From assembly GCF_036636695.1 (NCBI RefSeq), contig NZ_JAVWNW010000010.1: a DNA stretch of 64,000 nucleotides. One strand, written 5' to 3'. Made by a program: the position numbers and the translations under genes. Source of the stretch: Anaerorhabdus sp036636695 (GTDB taxonomy: Bacteria; Bacillota_I; Bacilli_A; Erysipelotrichales; Erysipelotrichaceae). Shown here in pieces: positions 45,300-53,313 of the stretch. Numbering within the stretch: the first letter of the stretch is position 1; each line of letters begins with the position of its first letter. Below the pieces are notes generated by a model. That model saw nothing but the letters and a program-made list of their open reading frames with translations, searched no databases and was not told where the DNA came from.

Positions 45300-45545
45300 G
45301 ATTGAGAGATAAAACGAGTTAGTCGCTTAAAGAGAGTCAGGGATGGTGGAATCCTGATAGAGATGACGATTTGACAAATGGACTCATGAGGGCTAAGTGA
45401 AAGATTTCGAGTATCTTTAGACGGCTGTCTCCGTTACAAGACGAAAAATGTGATTGCATTTTGATTAAGAGAGTAAATTTATTTACTAACAAAGGTGGTA
45501 CCGCAGGTTTAACGCTTGTCCTTTATGAGGATGGGCGTTTTTTGT
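45300..45545 (+). promoter_or_regulatory. T-box leader, candidate tryptophan specifier
   Basis: The leader has the T-box AAAGGTGGTACCGC (45491-45504), followed by a terminator (AACGCTTGTCC, 45511-45521, with GGATGGGCGTT, 45529-45539, then T-run). Stem I is visible: TTAGTC and GAGAGT upstream pair with ACTC and GGCTAA after the specifier loop; the apical part contains GATGGTGGAATCC. The triplet at 45379-45381 in that loop is TGG, the Trp codon. Uncharged tRNA-Trp would bind and favour the antiterminator, allowing transporter expression. The downstream TrpX-like genes support a tryptophan signal. Confidence 0.85.
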
Positions 45546-45592
45546 TTATACGGGTCCTTCACTTGATCAAACGCAAAGAAAGAGGAGAAAAA

Positions 45593-46585
45593 ATGAAAAA
45601 ATATTTAAAAGGTCTAGTAGTTGCAATGTGTTTATTACTAGTAGGTTGTTCAAGTCAACCAACAGTGTCAAACCAAACTCCTTCAAGCGAAGGAACAAAA
45701 AAAGTAGGAGTAATTCAATTGACTGAACATACTTCACTTAACATGATTTATGATAGCTTTGTTGCTGAATTAGAAAATTTAGGATACAAAGATAAAGTGG
45801 TTATTGATTTCAAAAATGCACAAAATGAAATGTCTAATATTCCTTCAATTGTTCAATACTTTGAAGCAAATAAACAAGATGTTGTTGTAACAATTACAAC
45901 ACCAGTTGCACAAGGTGCTATGGCATTAACAAAAAATACACCAGTAGTATTTGCTGCTGTAACTGATCCAATTGCAGCTGGAGTAGTAAAAGATTTAGAA
46001 AAACCTGAAGGAAATATTACTGGAACAAGTGATATGGTACAAATTGATGAAATTATCAATTTAGCATTAACAATTACTCCAGAAATTAAAACAGTAGGAT
46101 TTATATATAACCCATCAGAAGTTAATTCAGTTACAAATTACGAAAAACTAAAACAAGTTTGTGAAGAAAAAGGACTAAAGATTGAAGCTACGTCGATTTC
46201 AACATCTGTTGATTTACAAACTGCAACAAGTGCACTACTTCCAAAAGTTGATGTTATCTTTGTACCTAATGATAATACTGTAGCAGAGGCTATGCCAATT
46301 CTTGCAAATCTTGCAAAAGATGCAAAAGTACCTGTATATACAGGAGCAGATTCAATGGTAATGGATGGTGGATTCGCAACTATTGGAATTGACTATGTAG
46401 AATTAGGTAAGAAAACAGCTCAAATGGTTGTAGAAGTATTAGAAGGAAAATCAATTTCAGAAATTCCTGTATATGTTTTTAAAGATGATTTATATATAAC
46501 AATAAACGAAGATACTATGAATGCATTGGGTATTGAGTTACCAACATCAATAAAAGAAAATCAAAAACTTAATTTAGTAAAGTAG
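45593..46585 (+). CDS. TrpX-like ABC transporter substrate-binding lipoprotein
   Basis: The 330-residue protein belongs to the ABC_sub_bind family (PF04392). It has a lipoprotein signal with lipobox LLVG-C19 and a Ser/Pro-rich linker. Motifs such as VVVTITTPVAQGA, VVFAAVTDPIAAGVV and NITGTSD are typical. I chose ATG 45593 behind AGAGGAG; an open frame from 45461 runs through the T-box and is not real. With the permease and ATPase genes downstream it forms a TrpXYZ-type importer, which the T-box suggests carries tryptophan. It is anchored outside the membrane. Confidence 0.87.
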   Translation: MKKYLKGLVVAMCLLLVGCSSQPTVSNQTPSSEGTKKVGVIQLTEHTSLNMIYDSFVAELENLGYKDKVVIDFKNAQNEMSNIPSIVQYFEANKQDVVVTITTPVAQGAMALTKNTPVVFAAVTDPIAAGVVKDLEKPEGNITGTSDMVQIDEIINLALTITPEIKTVGFIYNPSEVNSVTNYEKLKQVCEEKGLKIEATSISTSVDLQTATSALLPKVDVIFVPNDNTVAEAMPILANLAKDAKVPVYTGADSMVMDGGFATIGIDYVELGKKTAQMVVEVLEGKSISEIPVYVFKDDLYITINEDTMNALGIELPTSIKENQKLNLVK

Positions 46586-46594
46586 GGTGAAGAT

Positions 46595-47473
46595 ATGACA
46601 TTTAGCTTAATTGTAGGAGCCATAGAAATAGGATGTATTTTTGGAATATGTTCGCTAGGATTATTTATGGCATTTCGCATTTTAAATTTACCAGATTTAA
46701 CTGTGGATGGAAGTTTTGTAACAGGACTTGCATTTAGTGCAATATTTTCATTACAAGGTCAACCATTGTTAGGGATTCTAGTGGGTATGATTGGTGGTGC
46801 ATTGGCAGGAGCTGTTACGGGTATTCTCCATACAAAATTTAAAATACAAGAAATTCTAGCTGGTATCTTAACAATGACAGCACTCTATTCTATCAATCTT
46901 AAAATAATGAATGATCAACCAAGTATCTTCTTTTATGATAAAGCAACAATATTTACACCATTCTTAAATAAATTCATATTCATGGGTGTAGATTTAGGGA
47001 AACTATTAGTATTACTTTTCTTTGTCGTTGTTGTTATTGTGATTTACGTATTATTCTTCAAGACATTAACAGGATTAGCATTACGTGCTACTGGAGATAA
47101 TGAAGCGATGGTACGTAGTTCTTCTATAAATACAGATCGTATGAAAATTTTAGGATTTGCTATTACTAATGCTGTAGTAGCACTGGGCGGGGGATTATAT
47201 GCACAATATAATCAAACCGCAGCACATGGTGCAGGTGTAGGTACACTTGTATTATGTTGTGCAAGCATCATTATTGGGGAGACAGTTTTTGGTAAGCGAA
47301 GAGGCATGCTACATTATTGTATTGCAGTGGTGTTAGGTGCTATCTTATATCGTTTATTAATTTCATATGCTTTTGTATTAGGATTACCTGCAAGTGATTT
47401 AAAACTATTCTCTGCTTCAATTGTAATTATCGCAATGGTACTTCCGCAAATTAAGTTTAGGAGGAAATCATAA
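46595..47473 (+). CDS. TrpY-like ABC transporter permease
   Basis: This 292-residue permease has about eight to nine hydrophobic helices and the branched-chain/TrpY-type motif near the start (LNLPDLTVDGSF, about 30-41). The RATGDNEAMVRSSSI stretch (about 168-182) is the usual cytoplasmic EAA-like loop that contacts the ATPase. It lies 9 bp after the binding-protein gene and overlaps the ATPase ATG by one base. Confidence 0.9.
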   Translation: MTFSLIVGAIEIGCIFGICSLGLFMAFRILNLPDLTVDGSFVTGLAFSAIFSLQGQPLLGILVGMIGGALAGAVTGILHTKFKIQEILAGILTMTALYSINLKIMNDQPSIFFYDKATIFTPFLNKFIFMGVDLGKLLVLLFFVVVVIVIYVLFFKTLTGLALRATGDNEAMVRSSSINTDRMKILGFAITNAVVALGGGLYAQYNQTAAHGAGVGTLVLCCASIIIGETVFGKRRGMLHYCIAVVLGAILYRLLISYAFVLGLPASDLKLFSASIVIIAMVLPQIKFRRKS

Positions 47474-48258
47474 TGATCGAAATCAAAAATTGTAATGTGA
47501 TTTTTAATAAAAACACAGTGAATGAAAATCATGCTTTAAAAGATATTGATTTAAGAATTAATGATGGTGATTTTGTAACCGTTATTGGATCAAATGGTGC
47601 AGGAAAATCTACACTTCTTAATGTTATTTGTGGAAACATTGAAATTGAAAGTGGTCATGTAATTATTGATAATAAAGATGTTACAAAAGATAAAGAATAT
47701 AAAAGAGCAGAGTTAATTGGGCGATTATCACAAGATCCATTAAAAGGAACTGCTCCACATATGACAATTGAAGAGAATTGTTTATTAGCTTATGGACGTG
47801 GTTCAAAACGTAAATTACGCTTCTCAATCAGTAAAGAAGAAAGAGCATATTTCGCAAGTCAATGTAAGAAATTAAATCTAGGACTAGAAAATAGAATGAA
47901 AGCTGAAGTAGGCTTACTATCGGGGGGACAACGTCAAGCATTGACATTATTGATGGCTACGATGATCCCACCGCATTGTTTACTACTTGATGAGCATACT
48001 GCTGCACTCGATCCTAAAACAGCTGAGAATATTATGAAGATTACAGATGATATCATCAAAGAACATCAAATAACGACATTAATGATAACGCACAATATTG
48101 ACCATGCATTAAAGTATGGTAATAAAACATTGATTATGAATGAAGGAAGAATACTAGGAATTCTTGAAGGTGAAGAACGTTCAAAGATGACAAAGGAAGA
48201 TGTTTTAAAATATTATGAGAAAATACATGGTGTACTTTCTGATTCACAAATATTGTAA
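47473..48258 (+). CDS. TrpZ-like ABC transporter ATP-binding protein
   Basis: The 261-residue ATPase has Walker A GSNGAGKST (about 38-46), signature LLSGGQRQA (about 153-161), Walker B CLLLDEHTAALD (about 173-184) and the H-loop TLMITHNIDHA (about 203). It energises the TrpXYZ-type importer. A terminator (48275-48303) ends the operon. Confidence 0.93.
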   Translation: MIEIKNCNVIFNKNTVNENHALKDIDLRINDGDFVTVIGSNGAGKSTLLNVICGNIEIESGHVIIDNKDVTKDKEYKRAELIGRLSQDPLKGTAPHMTIEENCLLAYGRGSKRKLRFSISKEERAYFASQCKKLNLGLENRMKAEVGLLSGGQRQALTLLMATMIPPHCLLLDEHTAALDPKTAENIMKITDDIIKEHQITTLMITHNIDHALKYGNKTLIMNEGRILGILEGEERSKMTKEDVLKYYEKIHGVLSDSQIL

Positions 48259-48274
48259 TTAATAATGCATTTTG

Positions 48275-48303
48275 AAAGTTAATAGAGATATTAACTTTTT
48301 TCA
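48275..48303 (+). terminator. Terminator of the TrpXYZ-type operon
   Basis: AAAGTTAATA (48275-48284) pairs with TATTAACTTT (48289-48298), followed by T residues. Confidence 0.82.
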
Positions 48304-48439
48304 TTTTATAGGAGTTTGGAAATCTTATAAAGGTTCTTTGAATGATTTGTGCTACAAATCAATTTTCTTGTGATGTAATTTAGATGTCATATTTTCATGA
48401 CTAGACATGTAGTGTATAATCTACAAAGAGGTGGTAGAA

Positions 48440-49816
48440 ATGAAGATATATCATACAAATGACATCCATAGTGAATTTGAAAAATGTGCTAGCTTGGCTA
48501 CTTATTTTCAAATGCATAAAACAGCGGATGATTTATACATAGATGCGGGTGATTTTTGCGACCTAAAGGATATAAGTATTGTGGGTACAAATGGACTTGC
48601 TGGAAGTAAGTTACTCAACGGGCTTTCATGCGATGCATTTTGTGTTGGAAATAATGAAGCTGATTTAGGTTATGAGGCACTTAAGAAAATAGGATATAAT
48701 TCTAATTTACTATCATGTAATCTAAAGAAAATTGATGAATCAGATATTGAACATCTTACAAGTAGTTTATTGATTACAAAAAATAATATTCGATTTTTGA
48801 TTATTGGAATTTCTCCGTACTTTAAAAAGGATATGACACCTAATGGGTATAATTTATTTCTTGAATTAGATGGTTTAAAAACAATGGATCCGTTCGACTG
48901 TATAAAAAAAGAAATAGAAAAGAATGAAAATAATTATGATTTTTGTATATTGCTAAGTCATTCAGGATTTGTAATAGATGAGGTCATTGCAAAACAATTA
49001 CCTAAAGTTGGGTTGATTATCGGTGGACATTCTCATACTTTGCTAAAAGAACCAGTATTTATAGAAGACACAATGATTATTCAATGTGGTGAGTATGCTA
49101 ATTATATTGGGTGTCTAGATTTTGAAATAGTAGATAAGAAAATTAGTTCATTCAACTATAGTTTAATTGCTAATGATTTTGAAAAGGATAAAGATTTTCT
49201 AAAACTAATAGAAGATTGTAGAAAAGATGCCTTGAATGAATTGAGTAAGCCACTTATTTACAATTGTAATCTAGATTATGACCCATTTAAGGAATGCACT
49301 TTAATGAACTATGTATGTGATTGCTTATATGAGGAATCCGACTGTGATTTTGCAATGGCATTTCATGGTATTATGAATTACTCATTACAAGGAAATATAT
49401 CATTAATGGATTTAATTGAATGCTCACCATCAAAACTGAATCCAACACGTGTTGTTATTAAAGGAAAACAAGTACGTGAGGCCATAAAACTATCAATGGA
49501 TTATGATTATATTCATCAAAGTGGAAAAGGCCCAGGATTTAGAGGAACAGTATTAGGAACTCTAAGCGTTAGTCATAATGTTGAAATAAATGAAAAAGAA
49601 ATTTTAATTGATGGTAAGGTATTAAATGATTCATATGATTATGTTGTAATGATGGATGATTATTTGCAAAGAGGAACATGTTATCCATCGCTTGCAACAC
49701 CTGATGAAGATGCAAAATTCTTTAAAGGATTTATAAGAGATTGTGTGGGAAAAAATTTAAAAGATAAAAAATATTTTGAACAAATAAATAAGAAAAGGAA
49801 AAAAAGAAATGTTTAG
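48440..49816 (+). CDS. 5'-nucleotidase/2',3'-cyclic phosphodiesterase-like metallophosphatase
   Basis: The 458-residue protein has a calcineurin-like metallophosphatase domain (about 1-230; HTNDIHSE, DAGDFCD, GNNEAD, LLSHSGF, GGHSHT) and a C-terminal 5'-nucleotidase substrate domain (about 260-430). There is no signal peptide, whereas most relatives are secreted, so it is probably cytoplasmic. I chose ATG 48440 behind AGAGGTGG rather than GTG 48431. It overlaps the MFS gene by 8 bp. With adenosine deaminase nearby it may serve nucleoside salvage. Confidence 0.88.
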   Translation: MKIYHTNDIHSEFEKCASLATYFQMHKTADDLYIDAGDFCDLKDISIVGTNGLAGSKLLNGLSCDAFCVGNNEADLGYEALKKIGYNSNLLSCNLKKIDESDIEHLTSSLLITKNNIRFLIIGISPYFKKDMTPNGYNLFLELDGLKTMDPFDCIKKEIEKNENNYDFCILLSHSGFVIDEVIAKQLPKVGLIIGGHSHTLLKEPVFIEDTMIIQCGEYANYIGCLDFEIVDKKISSFNYSLIANDFEKDKDFLKLIEDCRKDALNELSKPLIYNCNLDYDPFKECTLMNYVCDCLYEESDCDFAMAFHGIMNYSLQGNISLMDLIECSPSKLNPTRVVIKGKQVREAIKLSMDYDYIHQSGKGPGFRGTVLGTLSVSHNVEINEKEILIDGKVLNDSYDYVVMMDDYLQRGTCYPSLATPDEDAKFFKGFIRDCVGKNLKDKKYFEQINKKRKKRNV

Positions 49817-51038
49817 TCATTATAAGGGATTAAGAAGAGAAATGTATGTTCTTTTCTTTGGTAGGATAGTAACGAACATGGGTGCTTTGATATGGCCGAT
49901 GTTGACATTGATTCTTACTAACAAACTAGGGTATTCAGCAGGACAAGTCGCAACAATCATGTTGGTGATGACGTTTGTGCAAATACCATTTACATTATTA
50001 GGGGGAAAACTTGCAGATCATTTTAATAAACGAAATATTATTATTTTCTGTGATTTAGTAACAGTAACTTGTTATTTCATTTTGGGTTTCATTGAAGTGT
50101 CATTTGTATTCGTTGTATTGTTTTTTACAGCAGGATTATTTGCGTCAATTGAATGGCCTTGTTACGATGCATTAGTTGCTGATTTAAGTACATCAGCGGA
50201 CCGTGAAAAAGCATATAGTTTAAACTATTTAGGTGCGAATATTGGGCTTGTACTTGCACCTACAATTGGTGGATTTCTTTTTGAAAATTACTTGAATATT
50301 GCATTTATTGTTAATGCTATTTCAACATTATCAAGTACAATATTGATCTATATTTTCATAAAAGATATTAAAAAGATTAATGAAGAAGTAACTGTCGGAT
50401 CATATGAAGAAAGTGCTACGCATGATTCGATATTTAAAGTATTGAAAGAAAGAAAAATGATAATTGTTTACTTATTGTATGCAGCTTTATCAGGATTAGT
50501 ATATTCACAGTTTAACTTTTTGATGCCCTTGAATTTAGAAAGATTGTATGGTGCTAAAGGTGCGATAATCTTTGGGCTTATAACAAGTGTTAATGCTTGT
50601 ATTGTAATTATTGGAACGCCATTAATTACCAAGTATTTTCCCAAAGTTCGTGATGTTTCAAAAATTGTAATTGGTGAAATACTTATTGTAACAGGATTAG
50701 CTATGTATATTTTTATTCAAGGCATGATTCCATTGTATTTTGTTTCAATCATCATATTTACATTAGGAGAGATATTTAATACACTAGGGAAATCACCTTA
50801 TCTTACAAGAAGAATACCAGCAAGTCATCGTGGTCGTATTGGAAGTTTAAGTATGTTGTTCGCCTCGATTTTCCAAGCTTTCATGCAAAAAGGAGTAGGG
50901 TTTTTAGCTGATACATATCCAATGCCAATTGTATGGTGTTTTGTAACAATTGCAGGCATATTATGTATTACCTTAGCAGCTATGCAATTAAAATTTGATA
51001 GAAAAACATATCCACTACTATATACTGATACAAAATAA
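49809..51038 (+). CDS. MFS transporter, efflux type
   Basis: This 409-residue protein has about 12 helices. The family motif GGKLADHFNKRN (about 60-71) between helices 2 and 3 is the standard MFS loop motif. SLNYLGANIGLVLAPTIGG (about 137-155) fits drug efflux-type carriers. It overlaps the phosphatase gene by 8 bp. The substrate is unknown. Confidence 0.87.
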   Translation: MFSHYKGLRREMYVLFFGRIVTNMGALIWPMLTLILTNKLGYSAGQVATIMLVMTFVQIPFTLLGGKLADHFNKRNIIIFCDLVTVTCYFILGFIEVSFVFVVLFFTAGLFASIEWPCYDALVADLSTSADREKAYSLNYLGANIGLVLAPTIGGFLFENYLNIAFIVNAISTLSSTILIYIFIKDIKKINEEVTVGSYEESATHDSIFKVLKERKMIIVYLLYAALSGLVYSQFNFLMPLNLERLYGAKGAIIFGLITSVNACIVIIGTPLITKYFPKVRDVSKIVIGEILIVTGLAMYIFIQGMIPLYFVSIIIFTLGEIFNTLGKSPYLTRRIPASHRGRIGSLSMLFASIFQAFMQKGVGFLADTYPMPIVWCFVTIAGILCITLAAMQLKFDRKTYPLLYTDTK

Positions 51039-51095
51039 GGTTGATGTTAAAATGGATAATGGTAAAATGATACTATAGAATTTGGAGATGAAAGA

Positions 51096-51827
51096 ATGAA
51101 TAGAAACCAAGAAGAAAGAAAACATGTTGTTGGAGATATTACTTATTACAAACGTGATGATGTAGAAGTGAATGGTGAACAGTATGAACGTTTAGCTATC
51201 CATACACATTTTATTGCACGAGGTGAGTCATATATCGATAATATAGTGAAATATGTAAAACCACTTTATGAAGAAGGTGACTTTTTATCAATTAGTGAAA
51301 AAGTTATTTCTATGTGCCAAAATAATTGTGTTGATATGGCCGATGTAAAGCTTGGATTTTGGGCAAAATTTTTAAGTAAGTTTGCAATGCGTTCAAGTGC
51401 AGGTATTGGTATGGATGAACCATATAAACTACAACTTGCGATTAATATTGTAGGTTTACCTAAAATATTATATGCGTCAGCTTGTTCTGCTGTAGGAAAA
51501 TTATTTGGTAAACATGGTGTCTTCTATAAAATCGTAGGGAATGGTGTAGCTGGTATTGATGGATTCTATTCTCGTTCATCTTTTGATATTTATAAAGTCA
51601 CAGCAATTCTTAATCCAAAGAATCCAAATGGTGTATGTGAAGAAATGTTTGACAAAACAGGAGTGATTGCAGTTATTGTTGATGCCAATGATTTATCAAG
51701 AGAGATTTTAGGTAAATCGAGTAAATTGCCTGTGAGTGATGATGTTTTTCTTCAAATTATCAAAGATAATCCTGCAGGACAAAGTGATGAATTAACACCA
51801 TTTATTTTAATAAAGAAGAAAAAATAA
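51096..51827 (+). CDS. CofE-like (F420-0:glutamate ligase family) protein
   Basis: The 243-residue protein fits the F420_ligase family. Features are FIARGESYIDNIVKYVKP (about 35-52), EKVISMCQNN (about 63-72), a GNGVAGIDG motif (about 149-157), and ILNPKNPNG... with VIVDANDL near 190-200. CofE adds glutamate to F420-0, but firmicutes generally do not make F420 and no other cof gene is seen, so it probably ligates an amino acid to another substrate. It precedes adenosine deaminase by 22 bp. Confidence 0.78.
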   Translation: MNRNQEERKHVVGDITYYKRDDVEVNGEQYERLAIHTHFIARGESYIDNIVKYVKPLYEEGDFLSISEKVISMCQNNCVDMADVKLGFWAKFLSKFAMRSSAGIGMDEPYKLQLAINIVGLPKILYASACSAVGKLFGKHGVFYKIVGNGVAGIDGFYSRSSFDIYKVTAILNPKNPNGVCEEMFDKTGVIAVIVDANDLSREILGKSSKLPVSDDVFLQIIKDNPAGQSDELTPFILIKKKK

Positions 51828-51849
51828 ATAATTATAGGGAGAAAAATTT

Positions 51850-52839
51850 ATGGTAGATATTCCAAAGATCGATTTACATTGTCATTTTGATGGTAGTATT
51901 CCACCAGAGGTTTTATGTGATTTAGCAAGTTCACGAAATATTGAAATACCAGGCGGTTCCTTAGAAGGATACCGTCTTTATTTAAAAGAAACAAAAAATT
52001 GTAAAAGCTTAGTAGAATATTTAGAGCGATTTGATTTTCCAATTGCTATTCTTCAAGATGAAGAAGCAATTATAAAATGTATGGAAGCATTAATAGAAAA
52101 TTTGGATAAACAAGGTTTAGTGTATTGTGAAATTCGCTTTGCACCACAACATCATACAAAACAAGGACTATCACAAGAAGATGCATTGAAAGCCTTGTTA
52201 CAAGCAATAAAGAATAAAAAAGATAGTTGCAAAATTCATATTGAATTAATTTGTTGCATGATGAATTTTGGAGATGTAACCCTTAATGAAAAACAAAATT
52301 GGGAGACAATTGACTTAGTAGAGAAGTACTTACATCGTGGTGTTGTTTTGTTAGATATTGCGGGTGCAGAAGGAAAGAATATGTTGGATTTTGAAAAATT
52401 CTTTATTCGGGCAAGAGAAAAAAACATTCCATTTATAATTCATGCTGGTGAAGCTGGCGATTCTAATAATGTTCATTTAGCATTGAAATTTGGTGCTCTA
52501 AGAATAGGTCATGGTGTTAGAAGTATAGAAAATTTGGATGTTGTTCAAGAATTGATTGATACAAAAACTCCAATAGAAGTTTGTATCTCAAGTAATATTG
52601 ATTGTTTTGTTTTCAATTTAAAGCAGCATCCCATTAAAAAGTTAAAAGATGCAGGGGTAATGATTACAATTAATACAGACAACATGATGTTTTCAAATAC
52701 AACGCTTGATCATGAATATGAATTATTGATGAATGGGTTTGGGATTACACGTCAAGAATTAATTGATTTCAACTTAAATTCGCTTCATGCTGCTGCATGT
52801 GATGATGTAATAAAACAACGCTTAAGTAAGCTATTTTAG
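51850..52839 (+). CDS. add: Adenosine deaminase
   Basis: The enzyme converts adenosine to inosine and ammonia using one zinc ion. The 329-residue protein shows all motifs: KIDLHCHFDGS (zinc histidines H11 and H13), HAGEAGDS (about 197-204), GHGVRS (about 221-226), and NTDNMMFSNTTLDHEY (zinc Asp and following DH). Start is the ATG behind AGGGAG. Length is typical. Confidence 0.94.
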   Translation: MVDIPKIDLHCHFDGSIPPEVLCDLASSRNIEIPGGSLEGYRLYLKETKNCKSLVEYLERFDFPIAILQDEEAIIKCMEALIENLDKQGLVYCEIRFAPQHHTKQGLSQEDALKALLQAIKNKKDSCKIHIELICCMMNFGDVTLNEKQNWETIDLVEKYLHRGVVLLDIAGAEGKNMLDFEKFFIRAREKNIPFIIHAGEAGDSNNVHLALKFGALRIGHGVRSIENLDVVQELIDTKTPIEVCISSNIDCFVFNLKQHPIKKLKDAGVMITINTDNMMFSNTTLDHEYELLMNGFGITRQELIDFNLNSLHAAACDDVIKQRLSKLF

Positions 52840-52851
52840 TACTGGAATGGG

Positions 52852-52881
52852 TTGACAACAACCTTGTCTTTGAGATATGCT
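52852..52881 (+). promoter_or_regulatory. Promoter of the argS T-box transcript
   Basis: TTGACA (52852-52857) and TATGCT (52876-52881) are separated by 18 nt. The transcript would start near 52888 and contain the whole T-box leader. Confidence 0.72.
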
Positions 52882-52887
52882 ATCAGT

Positions 52888-53110
52888 GTCGAAGAAAAAG
52901 AGTAGTAGTTCATGGAAGACTTATAGAGAGCTCATGTTGGTGAAATTGAGTAGTAAGAAATGGATGAAACGAGCTTTGGAGATTTATCCGTATGATAGTA
53001 AGGATAATGTAAATCCTGCATTAAAGGAGAGAGGTTAAACAAATATTGTTTAACAATTTGAGTGGTACCGCGGTTAACATCGTCTCTTATTTTATAAGAG
53101 GCGTTTTTTT
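52888..53110 (+). promoter_or_regulatory. T-box leader upstream of tRNA-Arg and argS
   Basis: The T-box AGTGGTACCGCGG (53061-53073) is followed by a terminator (CGTCTCTTA, 53081-53089, with TAAGAGGCG, 53095-53103, then a T-run). A compact stem I is visible: AGAGCTC (52927-52933) pairs with GAGCTTT (52971-52977), and the apical part has CTCATGTTGGTGAAATTGAG. The specifier candidate is CGA at 52970-52972 (Arg), but ACG, one base earlier, cannot be excluded. Uncharged tRNA-Arg would favour readthrough into the tRNA-Arg and argS genes. The argS gene 204 nt further on fits. Confidence 0.8.
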
Positions 53111-53129
53111 TAAATATAACCGAAAAGTA

Positions 53130-53158
53130 TTGAAAAGATAAAGTTTGTTTGTTAAGAT
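53130..53158 (+). promoter_or_regulatory. Promoter of tRNA-Arg
   Basis: TTGAAA (53130-53135) and TAAGAT (53153-53158) are spaced by 17 nt. It lies after the T-box terminator and 17 nt before the tRNA, so the tRNA can be made independently of the T-box. Confidence 0.68.
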
Positions 53159-53175
53159 GAATAGGCAAAGACAAT

Positions 53176-53252
53176 GCGCCCATAGCTCAACTGGATAGAG
53201 CGTTTGACTACGGATCAAAAGGTTGCGGGTTCGATTCCTACTGGGCGCGCCA
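53176..53252 (+). tRNA. tRNA-Arg (ACG)
   Basis: A full 77-nt tRNA cloverleaf: acceptor GCGCCCA (53176-53182) with TGGGCGC (53242-53248), discriminator G, encoded CCA (53250-53252). The anticodon loop CTACGGA (53208-53214) has ACG at 53210-53212 and a TTTGA/TCAAA stem. The T-arm has GTTCGATTC. The adenosine at position 34 is normally edited to inosine, so it reads CGU, CGC and CGA. It sits between the argS T-box leader and argS. Confidence 0.95.
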
Positions 53253-53261
53253 TTTACAAAC

Positions 53262-53290
53262 AAACTGATACTTTTTGTATCAGTTTTATT
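53262..53290 (+). terminator. Terminator between tRNA-Arg and argS
   Basis: AAACTGATAC (53262-53271) pairs with GTATCAGTTT (53277-53286), then T residues. It would end the tRNA transcript and requires partial readthrough for argS expression from the upstream promoters. Confidence 0.78.
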
Positions 53291-53313
53291 ATTTTATTGA
53301 AGAGGAGATTAGT

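Noticed and set aside
45461..45592. N-terminal extension of the TrpX-like protein
   Set aside because: This stretch is the T-box and terminator; a lipoprotein signal begins precisely at ATG 45593.
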